Positions 1-6,972 of a stretch of 64,000 nt of DNA are shown piece by piece. The notes under the pieces are model-generated. The model did no database searches. It was not told the origin of the DNA and saw only the letters and a list, made by a program, of their open reading frames with translations. The DNA is from Hymenobacter translucens (lineage in GTDB: Bacteria; Bacteroidota; Bacteroidia; Cytophagales; Hymenobacteraceae), in assembly GCF_020685205.1 (NCBI RefSeq), contig NZ_JAJERB010000009.1:62001-126000 (forward strand). The letters are read 5' to 3'. How positions within the stretch are numbered: the stretch's first letter is position 1; each line of letters starts with the position of its first letter. Both the position numbers and the translations under genes were made by a program.

Positions 1-343
1 GCTCCTGCGTTTCGAGGTGCTCCAGAAAGTTGGAGATGAATACTGCATCGAAGTGGTTTTGCGGCAGGTCGACTTCCAGGTTGCTGCCGACGCGGATGGT
101 AACCTCGGGATTGGCGTGCTTGCGGATAAAGTCTTCTTCCAGGTCAATGGTCCACTTCTCGGCAGCCGGCACGGCATTGATAAACTCGCACAGGCCCCCG
201 GCCGGGTCGAGGATCCGCTGGGGCCGGTTGAGGTACCCCTTGTACAGCCAGTGAGCCAGCTCATGCCAGACGATTTGCTTTTTGGCCGTATTCGTATTCT
301 GGAACCGATACTGATAAATGCGGGGGAAATTCATCGTAGCCAT
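1..343 (-). CDS. Class I SAM-dependent methyltransferase, partial (3' end outside window)
   Basis: Reading leftwards from an ATG at 343, 114 codons stay open up to the window edge, so only the N-terminal part is present. An aromatic N-terminal region (WHELAHWLYKGYL) leads into LDPAGGLCEFI at about residues 47-57, which sits where motif I of class I methyltransferases is expected. FDAVFISNFLEHLE near residues 97-110 matches the motif IV/post-IV region of the Methyltransf_11 type. The substrate cannot be read from this fragment. The gene is divergent from two glycosyltransferase genes, so a role in surface glycan or lipid synthesis is possible (inference). An in-frame ATG at 334 is an alternative start. 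Confidence 0.7.
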   Translation of the reverse strand, partial: MATMNFPRIYQYRFQNTNTAKKQIVWHELAHWLYKGYLNRPQRILDPAGGLCEFINAVPAAEKWTIDLEEDFIRKHANPEVTIRVGSNLEVDLPQNHFDAVFISNFLEHLETQE

Positions 344-535
344 TGGGGAGAGTAGCTGAGTGGAGCGTAATTATAAGAATTTATGGCAAAGCAAAAGGCC
401 GAATCAGGCGGCACTGACGAGCTAGGGCACTAGGGCGGCAGGTTTGGGGCGGAGAGGCTGCCCTGGTAGCACCGCCGGATTTGTCGTCGGGCAACAGTAA
501 CAAGCTGCCCGCAAATCCGGATATTTGGCCTGCCT

Positions 536-1294
536 ATGCCCATTCTCCTCTCGGTCGTCATCATCACCTACAACGAAGAGCGCAATATCGGCCGCTGCCT
601 GCAGGCCCTGGGCGACGTGGCCGACGAGGTGCTGGTGGTGGACTCTTTTTCCACCGACCAGACGGTTGCTATCTGTCAGTCACACGGTGCCCGGGTCGAG
701 CAGCACGCCTTCGAAGGCTATGTGGAGCAGAAAAACTACGCTACCGCCCGGGCCCGGTACGACTATGTGCTCCAGCTCGACGCGGATGAGGTGCTCACCG
801 ACGAGCTGCGCCAGAGCATCCGGGAAGCCAAGCAGCGCTGGCAGGGTGCCGGCTACCAGCTGGCCCGGCTTACCAACTACTGTGGCAGCTGGGTGCGGCA
901 TGGGGGCTGGTACCCCGACCGCAAGCTTCGGCTCTATGACCGGCGCCTGGGGCGCTGGGAGGGCCTGCTGCTGCACGAACGGTACGAGCCCCGGGCCGGG
1001 CAGCCGGTGGGCGTGCTGCCCGGCGACCTGCTGCACTATTCCTACCATTCGGTGGAGCAGCACGTGCAGCAGCTAAACCGCTTCACCAGCATTGCCGCCG
1101 ACGAGCTGGCGCTGCGCGGCAAAACCCGCGTAACTCTGTTTCACCTGGTGCTGAAGCCGGTCTGGAAGTTCGTGCATGGCTACTTCTTCCGCCTGGGCCT
1201 CCTCGATGGGTTTGCGGGCCTGTGCATTGCCGTCATTTCAGCCTGGGGCGTCTTTCTGAAGTTTGCCAAGCTGCGCACGAGGTCCGGCCTATGA
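536..1294 (+). CDS. Glycosyltransferase family 2 (WaaE/KdtX-like)
   Basis: 252 aa. The N-terminus has the GT2 nucleotide-sugar fold: LLSVVIITYNEERNIGRCL at residues 4-22, then VLVVDSFSTDQT, and a DxD-type metal site LQLDADE near residue 80. The C-terminal 60 residues are hydrophobic (FRLGLLDGFAGLCIAVISAW), as in WaaE/KdtX-like core-oligosaccharide transferases that sit against the inner membrane. The stop overlaps the start of the next glycosyltransferase gene (ATGA), so the two are probably translationally coupled. The donor and acceptor sugars cannot be deduced. Family assignment is firm; the LPS-core role is an inference from similarity to WaaE and from the neighbour. Confidence 0.85.
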   Translation: MPILLSVVIITYNEERNIGRCLQALGDVADEVLVVDSFSTDQTVAICQSHGARVEQHAFEGYVEQKNYATARARYDYVLQLDADEVLTDELRQSIREAKQRWQGAGYQLARLTNYCGSWVRHGGWYPDRKLRLYDRRLGRWEGLLLHERYEPRAGQPVGVLPGDLLHYSYHSVEQHVQQLNRFTSIAADELALRGKTRVTLFHLVLKPVWKFVHGYFFRLGLLDGFAGLCIAVISAWGVFLKFAKLRTRSGL

Positions 1295-2376
1295 AAACGT
1301 TTCTCGTTAGTCGGATCGATGCCATCGGCGACGTGGTGCTGACCCTGCCGGTGTGCGGCCGCCTCCGCCAGCTGTTTCCGGGCTGCCGGGTAGTGCTGGT
1401 GGGGCGCACCTACACCCGGGCCGTGGCCGAAGCCTGCCCCTGGGTGGATGGATTTCTCAACTACGATGAGCTGCTGCCCCTGCGCCGCCTGGAGCAGGTG
1501 CAGATGCTGCGCGACGTAGAGGCCGATGTGGTAATACACGTGTTCCCCAATAAGCTGCTGGCTCGCCTGGCGCGGCGGGCCGGGATTCCGACCCGCATCG
1601 GCACGCGCAACCGGTGGTTTCACTGGCTTACCTGTAACCAGCTGGTGTCGCTTAGCCGCCGGCATTCCCCCTTGCACGAGGCTCAGCTTAACCTGCAGCT
1701 CCTGGAACCTCTGGAGCATCTGGCCGACTGGAACCCTGCGGGCCCGGCTGCTCGCCCAAAATTTCCGCTCACGCTTGGCGAGGTAGCCGAGCTGGTGCGT
1801 CTGCAAGCCGGCAAGGCGTTGGCTGCGGAGTGGCAACAGCTGCTGGCCGCACGGCAGCCGGGTCAGCTCAACGTAGTGCTGCACCCCCGGTCCCGGGGCA
1901 GTGCCCGCGAATGGGGCCTGGCGCACTTTGGTGCCCTGGCCCGGCTGCTGCACGAGGCAGGGCACCGCGTGTTCGTGACGGGCACTGCGGCTGAGGGGGA
2001 GGAACTGGCATCCTGGCTGCAGGAACACGGGCCGGTACTGGCCGGCAACCTCACCGGCCGCCTGTCCCTGCCGCAGCTGCTGGCCTTTATTGCGGGCGCC
2101 GACGGGCTGGTGGCGGGCAGCACGGGTCCTGTGCACCTGGCGGCGGCTCTGGGCCGGTATGCGCTCGGGCTATATCCGCCTATCCGGCCCATGCACCCCG
2201 GCCGCTGGGCCCCGCTGGGTGCGCATGCGCACTACCTGGTGTTCGACCGGCCTGACTGTAGCGACTGTCGCAAGCAGCCGGCCGCCTGTACCTGTATCCG
2301 GGCTATTGCGTCTTTGCAGGTCCTGGCTCATATTCAGGAGTGGCAGGTTTTACCGCCGCCGGACTCGAAAAGCTGA
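1291..2376 (+). CDS. Glycosyltransferase family 9 (heptosyltransferase-like)
   Basis: 361 aa from the ATG at 1291, chosen over an upstream in-frame start because it makes a 4-bp overlap with the preceding gene and begins directly with the domain (MKTFLVSRIDAIGDVVLTLP). Two Rossmann halves are visible. The second contains HPRSRGSAREWG, VFVTGTAAEGEEL and the late motif GSTGPVHLAAALG, all typical of GT9 heptosyltransferases that add ADP-heptose to lipopolysaccharide core. The C-terminus carries several cysteines (CSDCRKQPAACTC), a frequent end pattern in this family. With the GT2 gene it forms a two-gene surface-glycan unit. The actual sugar is unknown. Confidence 0.87.
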   Translation: MKTFLVSRIDAIGDVVLTLPVCGRLRQLFPGCRVVLVGRTYTRAVAEACPWVDGFLNYDELLPLRRLEQVQMLRDVEADVVIHVFPNKLLARLARRAGIPTRIGTRNRWFHWLTCNQLVSLSRRHSPLHEAQLNLQLLEPLEHLADWNPAGPAARPKFPLTLGEVAELVRLQAGKALAAEWQQLLAARQPGQLNVVLHPRSRGSAREWGLAHFGALARLLHEAGHRVFVTGTAAEGEELASWLQEHGPVLAGNLTGRLSLPQLLAFIAGADGLVAGSTGPVHLAAALGRYALGLYPPIRPMHPGRWAPLGAHAHYLVFDRPDCSDCRKQPAACTCIRAIASLQVLAHIQEWQVLPPPDSKS

Positions 2377-2695
2377 CCCGGTTGGTCAGCAGTCGATGGC
2401 CCTGTGCAGCTATCCGTGCCCGGGCCTGCCGGTTTGCGAGTGCAACCTGCGGAGCAGCAAAATCCGTAGGTGATACATTTCCTGCCCCCGTATTGCCCCG
2501 GCCAGGCCGGAAAATATCGGACCGGAGACCCACCTTCCTTTCTGGGTATTCGGTTTTATCTATAGATTTTCCGTAATGGCAGCGTAGTACTACCTGGTGT
2601 TCCTTCCCGACGCTGGCAGTGCAAGCAGGTATATTTTTTACATTTGTCGGTAGGCTGCTGGTATTCAATTGCCTTCAGTCGTAACTTTTCCGTCC
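2377..2695 (+). other. Intergenic region, glycosyltransferase gene to sigma factor gene
   Basis: About 320 bp without a convincing gene. Short open frames here have no recognisable domain. The only supported signal is a promoter -7 element near its right end, described separately. No clear terminator follows the glycosyltransferase gene. Confidence 0.5.
2639..2646 (+). promoter_or_regulatory. Bacteroidota -7 element for the ECF sigma gene
   Basis: TACATTTG matches the Bacteroidota primary sigma -7 consensus TAnnTTTG and lies 50 bp before the ATG at 2696. No good TTG is seen about 20 bp upstream, so the -33 half is weak or absent. Confidence 0.4.
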
Positions 2696-3328
2696 ATGAG
2701 CGACTCTCCCGAACGGGTACCCAAACTAAGCAAAGAAGAAAAGGACCGCCGGTTTCAGGCTGAACTGATGCCGGTGCTGGACCCACTTTACAACTTTGCC
2801 TATCGCCTTACGCTCGACGAAGACGATGCAAATGACTTAGTACAGGAAACTTATTTAAAAGCGTATCGCTTCTTTGAGTACTTCGAGCAGGGAACAAACG
2901 CCAAAGCGTGGCTGTTTCGCATCCTGAAAAACTCGTTTATTAACGACTTTCGCAAGAAGAGTAAACAACCCGCCAAAGTCGACTACAGCGAAATTGAAGG
3001 GTATTACAACACGGAAGATGTTGAGGCCGACGGTGACGCCGGCAGCACCTCCTCTGATATGCGGCAGCAGTCTGTGCGCGACCTCATCGGCGACGAAGTG
3101 GCCAGCGCACTCAACTCACTGCCCGTGGATTTTCGCACCGTCATTATCCTCTGCGACCTGGAAGGGTTCACCTACGAGGAAATGGCCAAAGTGCTGGATA
3201 TCCCGATCGGAACGGTTCGCTCCCGCTTGCACCGGGCCCGCAACTTCCTGAAGGAGAAGCTGGAGAAATACGCCAAGTCCATGGGGTATGGCAACGAAGA
3301 AGACCTTGACACTTTAGATAACGACTAA
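2696..3328 (+). CDS. RNA polymerase sigma factor, sigma-70/ECF family
   Basis: 210 aa from the ATG at 2696; an upstream TTG is in frame but would put the promoter element almost on the start. Region 2 is clear (LYNFAYRLTLDEDDANDLVQ, then ETYLKAYRFF and AKAWLFRILKNSFINDFRKK). Region 4 has LPVDFRTVIILCDLEGFTYEEMA and IGTVRSRLHRARNFLKEKL, the helix-turn-helix that reads the -35 element. An acidic Asp/Glu-rich linker separates the regions. The next gene encodes a tiny zinc-binding partner 18 bp downstream, fitting a sigma/anti-sigma pair. The regulon is unknown; an envelope or oxidative stress role is common for this type but not shown here. Confidence 0.9.
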   Translation: MSDSPERVPKLSKEEKDRRFQAELMPVLDPLYNFAYRLTLDEDDANDLVQETYLKAYRFFEYFEQGTNAKAWLFRILKNSFINDFRKKSKQPAKVDYSEIEGYYNTEDVEADGDAGSTSSDMRQQSVRDLIGDEVASALNSLPVDFRTVIILCDLEGFTYEEMAKVLDIPIGTVRSRLHRARNFLKEKLEKYAKSMGYGNEEDLDTLDND

Positions 3329-3346
3329 CCAAACCTGGTTCCACCT

Positions 3347-3634
3347 ATGGAAGCTACCTCTACTACCAAAACCAACGAATCGGAAGCCCCTGCCAACGGC
3401 GCCGACTGTGAACGCGTGAATACTATTCTTGATCAGCTTATTGTGGGCACTGCCCCCAGCGCGGAAGATGAGGATTATATCATCAGCCACGCTGACGACT
3501 GCTCTCCCTGCTTCGATAGCATTGATAAGCAGCGCATTTTCGTCGGTTTCCTGACCGAGCATGTGGGCCGCAAAGGGGTGCCCACCAGCCTTTCTCAGAC
3601 CATCCTGGCGAGAGTTCAGGCCGAAATGGCCTAA
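3347..3634 (+). CDS. Putative anti-sigma factor, small ZAS-type
   Basis: 95 aa, soluble, with no membrane segment. The centre contains ISHADDCSPCF, an HxxxCxxC arrangement as in zinc-associated anti-sigma (ZAS) domains, preceded by an ECF-partner-like helix (CERVNTILDQLIVG). The gene starts 18 bp after the sigma gene, so the pair is almost certainly cotranscribed. ZAS proteins bind their cognate sigma factor and may release it on thiol oxidation or zinc loss. Function is inferred from the motif and context; no closer family is recognised. Confidence 0.7.
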   Translation: MEATSTTKTNESEAPANGADCERVNTILDQLIVGTAPSAEDEDYIISHADDCSPCFDSIDKQRIFVGFLTEHVGRKGVPTSLSQTILARVQAEMA

Positions 3635-3643
3635 GTTTGCCCT

Positions 3644-4228
3644 ATGCAGGGTAAAATCATCGTGTTTTCGGCTCCCTCCGGAGCCGGCAAGACTACTATC
3701 GTACACCGGCTGCTGGATCGGATTCCAGAGCTGAGCTTCTCCATCTCGGCCTGTACCCGCGACCGTCGCGGGCGCACCGAGGCCAACGGCAAGGACTACT
3801 ATTTCATGTCCGTGCAGGAATTTCAGGAACACATCCGCCAGGATGCTTTCGTGGAATGGGAAGAGGTGTACGAGGGAGCCTTCTATGGCACGTTGAAATC
3901 CGAGATTGAGCGCATCTGGGAAAGCGGCAAGCACGCCATCCTGGATGTCGATGTAAAGGGCGGCCTCAGCATCAAGGAATTTTACAAAGACCGGGCCCTG
4001 GCTTTGTTTGTAAAGCCGCCTTCGCTTGAGGTGCTCGAGGCCCGCCTGCGGACCCGGGCTACCGACTCCGCCGCCAGCATCTCGTCCCGCCTGTACAAAG
4101 CCAACTTCGAGCTTACCTTCGAAGACCGCTTCGACTCTACTATCGTCAACGACGACCTTGATGAAGCCTCGGCCCAGGCTGAAAAGCTGGTGCGGGACTT
4201 CATTATCGCCGAGCCTGCCATTCTGTGA
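3644..4228 (+). CDS. gmk: Guanylate kinase
   Basis: 194 aa, the usual length. Phosphorylates GMP to GDP with ATP in the cytoplasm. The P-loop FSAPSGAGKTT is at residues 8-18; the GMP-binding part has SISACTRDRRGRTEANGKDY and FVEWEEVYEGAFYGT; the lid region has LEVLEARLRTR. It starts 9 bp after the anti-sigma-like gene and overlaps nadD by the sequence GTGA, so the run from the sigma gene to nadD looks like one transcription unit. Confidence 0.96.
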   Translation: MQGKIIVFSAPSGAGKTTIVHRLLDRIPELSFSISACTRDRRGRTEANGKDYYFMSVQEFQEHIRQDAFVEWEEVYEGAFYGTLKSEIERIWESGKHAILDVDVKGGLSIKEFYKDRALALFVKPPSLEVLEARLRTRATDSAASISSRLYKANFELTFEDRFDSTIVNDDLDEASAQAEKLVRDFIIAEPAIL

Positions 4229-4818
4229 GTTCAGCTTCTGCCGTCAAAGTGGGGCTGCTCTTTGGCTCCTTCAACCCCCTGCACACCGGGCATCTCATCC
4301 TGGCCCACTTCATGGCCACGCATACCGATCTGGATGCCGTGTGGCTGGTAGTGTCGCCCCAGAGCCCGTTCAAGATGGAGCAGCAGGAGCTGCTGCCGGG
4401 GGAGCAGCGCTTGGAACTGGTTAACCTCGCCATACGCCACAACGACCGGCTCCGCGCCCTCGACGTGGAGTTCAGCATGCCCAAGCCCAGCTACACCATC
4501 GATACGCTCGACGAGCTGCGCCAGCAATACCCCGACCACCGCTTTGTGCTGCTGATGGGTGAGGACAACCTGCCCGGCTTGCCCCGTTGGAAGCAGGCCG
4601 ACCGCATTCTGGCCGAGCACGAAGTGTACGTGTATCCCCGGCCCGGCGTGGATGCCACAGCTGTAAATGCCCATCCCGGCGTACGCGTGGTAGATGCGCC
4701 GCTGCTGGACATATCCGCCACCTTTATCCGGGACTGCGTCCGTACCGGCAAGTCGATTCGCTACCTGGTGCCCGAGGCCGTAGAAGAGCAGATTATCCGG
4801 CAGGGCTACTGGAAGTAG
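4225..4818 (+). CDS. nadD: Nicotinate-nucleotide adenylyltransferase
   Basis: 197 aa. Adenylates nicotinate mononucleotide in NAD synthesis. The nucleotidyltransferase signature GLLFGSFNPLHTGHL is at residues 10-24 (HxGH type), with MGEDNLPGLPRWKQ mid-protein and the C-terminal ISATFIRD that binds the adenylate. The start is a GTG at 4225 overlapping the gmk stop; no ATG lies before the catalytic motif, so GTG is well supported. A strong terminator follows. Confidence 0.95.
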   Translation: MSSASAVKVGLLFGSFNPLHTGHLILAHFMATHTDLDAVWLVVSPQSPFKMEQQELLPGEQRLELVNLAIRHNDRLRALDVEFSMPKPSYTIDTLDELRQQYPDHRFVLLMGEDNLPGLPRWKQADRILAEHEVYVYPRPGVDATAVNAHPGVRVVDAPLLDISATFIRDCVRTGKSIRYLVPEAVEEQIIRQGYWK

Positions 4819-4832
4819 ATGCAGTTAAAACG

Positions 4833-4867
4833 AAAAAGCCCCACCGGTTATCCGGCGGGGCTTTTTT
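4833..4867. terminator. Bidirectional rho-independent terminator, nadD / frr
   Basis: GC-rich hairpin (AGCCCC-A-CCGG, loop TTAT, CCGG-C-GGGGCT) with A-rich sequence on the left and six T on the right. It lies between convergent nadD and frr and can serve both. Confidence 0.9.
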
Positions 4868-4885
4868 ATTCCTCGAAAGGTTGAA

Positions 4886-5449
4886 TCAGATAGTCATGAT
4901 TTCACTTTCCTTCTTGCTCGTCAGGTCATCAATCTTGCTGATGTAGCTGTCGGTAGCTTTCTGCACTTTGGCTTCGGCATCCTTGATGGAGTCTTCGGCC
5001 GCGCCCTCCTTGAGGAGCTTGCGTAGCGACTCGTTCACATCTTTGCGGATAGCGCGAATCCGCACCTTGCCGGCCTCCGATTCAGTCTTGGCCTGCTTTA
5101 CCAGGTCGCGGCGGCGCTCCTCGGTCATGGGCGGAATGTTCAGGCGTACGCCTTCGGCATCGGACTGGGGGTTCAGGCCCAGGTCGCTGTTCTTGATAGC
5201 CTTGGCTACCTCCGCAATCATATTTTTCTCCCAGGGCTTGATGAACAGCGTGCGGGCGTCGGGAGTGTTCACGTTGGCAATCTGCGCGATGGGCGTAGGC
5301 GTGCCGTAGTAATCGACGCGCAGGCTCTCAAGCATCGCCGGGGAAGCTTTGCCCGCCCGAATGCGGCTTAGCTCCAGACCCGTGTGCTGCAGCGCTTTGC
5401 CCATCGATTCTTCGGCTTCGCTCAGATAAAACTGAATTTCTTCGTCCAT
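4886..5449 (-). CDS. frr: Ribosome recycling factor
   Basis: 187 aa. Splits post-termination ribosomes together with EF-G. Typical RRF features: ALQHTGLELSRIRAGKASP near the N-terminus, VDYYGTPTPIAQIANVNTPD, and the long C-terminal helix region with PPMTEERRRDLVKQAK. The gene lies 72 bp downstream of pyrH on the same strand, the common pyrH-frr pairing. Confidence 0.96.
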   Translation of the reverse strand: MDEEIQFYLSEAEESMGKALQHTGLELSRIRAGKASPAMLESLRVDYYGTPTPIAQIANVNTPDARTLFIKPWEKNMIAEVAKAIKNSDLGLNPQSDAEGVRLNIPPMTEERRRDLVKQAKTESEAGKVRIRAIRKDVNESLRKLLKEGAAEDSIKDAEAKVQKATDSYISKIDDLTSKKESEIMTI

Positions 5450-5521
5450 GTGTTTTTAAAGTTGAAGGTTGAATGCGGAGTGTTGGATAGGAGGCAGCGG
5501 GAAGCCAGACCTGCGCCGGCT

Positions 5522-6307
5522 CTAAACCTGGCCAGCCGAAGCTTCCACGTCAGAAGCCATTGCCTGGGGAGCGGCAAGACCGGCCTGACTGCTGCTGTTG
5601 GTCATGCTGACCCGGGTGCCGACGCTTTCGCCGGCGAGCAGACGCTGTAGGTTACCCGTTTTGTTGATATCGAATACGATGATGGGCAGGTTGTTTTCCT
5701 TGCACAGGGTAAAAGCCGTCATGTCCATCACGTTGAGGTTTTTCTCCAGCACCTCGTCGAAGGTAATTTCCTCGTAGCGGATGGCGTTGGGGTCTTTCTC
5801 CGGGTCGGCGGTGTAGATGCCGTCCACGCGGGTGCCCTTCAGCACCACGTCGGCTTCAATCTCAATGGCCCGCAGCGAAGCGGCCGAGTCGGTCGTGAAA
5901 TAAGGGGAGCCGATGCCCGCTCCGAAAATGACCACCCGACCTTTTTCGAGGTGGCGCAGGGCCCGGCGCCGGATGTAAGGCTCGCACACCCGCTGGATCG
6001 TGACGCCCGAGAGCAGCCGCGTGTTCACCTGCAGCTTTTCCAGCGCGCTCTGCAGGGCCATCGAGTTGATAACCGTCGCCAGCATGCCCATGTAGTCGCC
6101 CTGTACGCGGTCGAGCCCGAAGGCTTCGGCCTGTACGCCGCGGAAGATGTTGCCCCCGCCAATTACAACGGCGACCTGCACGCCAGTAGCGGCTACGGCT
6201 TTGATTTCTTCGGCGTACTGCATCAGCCGGTTGGCGTCGATGCCGTACTGTTGCTGGCCCATCAGGGCTTCCCCGCTTAGCTTCAGCAGAATTCGGTTGT
6301 ACTTCAA
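5522..6307 (-). CDS. pyrH: UMP kinase
   Basis: 261 aa. Makes UDP from UMP in pyrimidine synthesis. Amino-acid-kinase fold with YNRILLKLSGEALMG at the start, VVIGGGNIFRG, a catalytic centre with GTRVDGIYTADPEKDPNA, and LPIIVFDINKTGNLQRLL near the end. It is about 20 residues longer than E. coli PyrH: a Ser/Ala/Gln-rich tail (SSSQAGLAAPQAMASDVEAS) follows the conserved core. The tail looks disordered and its role is unknown. Confidence 0.96.
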   Translation of the reverse strand: MKYNRILLKLSGEALMGQQQYGIDANRLMQYAEEIKAVAATGVQVAVVIGGGNIFRGVQAEAFGLDRVQGDYMGMLATVINSMALQSALEKLQVNTRLLSGVTIQRVCEPYIRRRALRHLEKGRVVIFGAGIGSPYFTTDSAASLRAIEIEADVVLKGTRVDGIYTADPEKDPNAIRYEEITFDEVLEKNLNVMDMTAFTLCKENNLPIIVFDINKTGNLQRLLAGESVGTRVSMTNSSSQAGLAAPQAMASDVEASAGQV

Positions 6308-6370
6308 GTTAAAAAGGGTGTTAGCGTGAAATGCGAGTATTAGGGCCTGCCGGGAGGGCAGGGGAGGAGC

Positions 6371-6874
6371 CTAGCTGAACTGAATCAGAACCTGCCCCTT
6401 GTTGACGTTGTCGCGCTGGCCGACTTTGATGCTGCTGACGGTGGCATCGGCGGGAGCTTTGAGGATGTTTTCCATTTTCATGGCCTCGAGCACGAGCAGC
6501 GGGTCGCCTTTCTGGACCGCCTGACCTACCTCTACGCGGATATCCACAATGAGGCCCGGCATCGGAGCCTTCAGCTCATTCACCTTGTTGGCAGCGGCAT
6601 CCGACATTCCCAGCTTTTCGAGCAGCAAATCAAACCGGTCCTTGGCCTGCACCTGCAGGAGTCGGCCGTTGAGCTTGAGCTGAATGGTTTTGCTCTGGTA
6701 GTCGGCCTCCACCAGCTCGGCCGTGTAGGAGCGGCCTTCGTGCAAAAGGTGGAAGCGGTTTGGTCCGAGCCGTACCAGATCCCAGGCAAAGGGTTCGTTG
6801 TTGACGATAATGGTGCCGTTGGGCTGGTAGTCAACTTCCCAAGTGGTGTCGGGTCCGGTACGTACCTGTAGCAT
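6371..6874 (-). CDS. Biotin/lipoyl-binding carrier protein (acyl-CoA carboxylase BCCP-type)
   Basis: 167 aa. The C-terminal biotinyl domain contains PMPGLIVDIRVEVGQAVQKG and the biotinylation site EAMKMENI, with lysine 133 as acceptor. The N-terminal 90 residues match the extra domain found before the carrier in acetyl/propionyl/methylmalonyl-CoA carboxylase subunits of Bacteroidota. The carboxylase partner genes are not in the window. It lies 63 bp upstream of pyrH on the same strand and may head a short operon with pyrH and frr. Confidence 0.88.
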   Translation of the reverse strand: MLQVRTGPDTTWEVDYQPNGTIIVNNEPFAWDLVRLGPNRFHLLHEGRSYTAELVEADYQSKTIQLKLNGRLLQVQAKDRFDLLLEKLGMSDAAANKVNELKAPMPGLIVDIRVEVGQAVQKGDPLLVLEAMKMENILKAPADATVSSIKVGQRDNVNKGQVLIQFS

Positions 6875-6972
6875 AGAGCGGGAAAAGCGGGTGGGCGGAA
6901 AAGGGCTTAAAGATAGGCCAAATCTGAAATAATTTCGGAACTTGAGGCCACGTTTCCTATTGTCCGCCCCGC

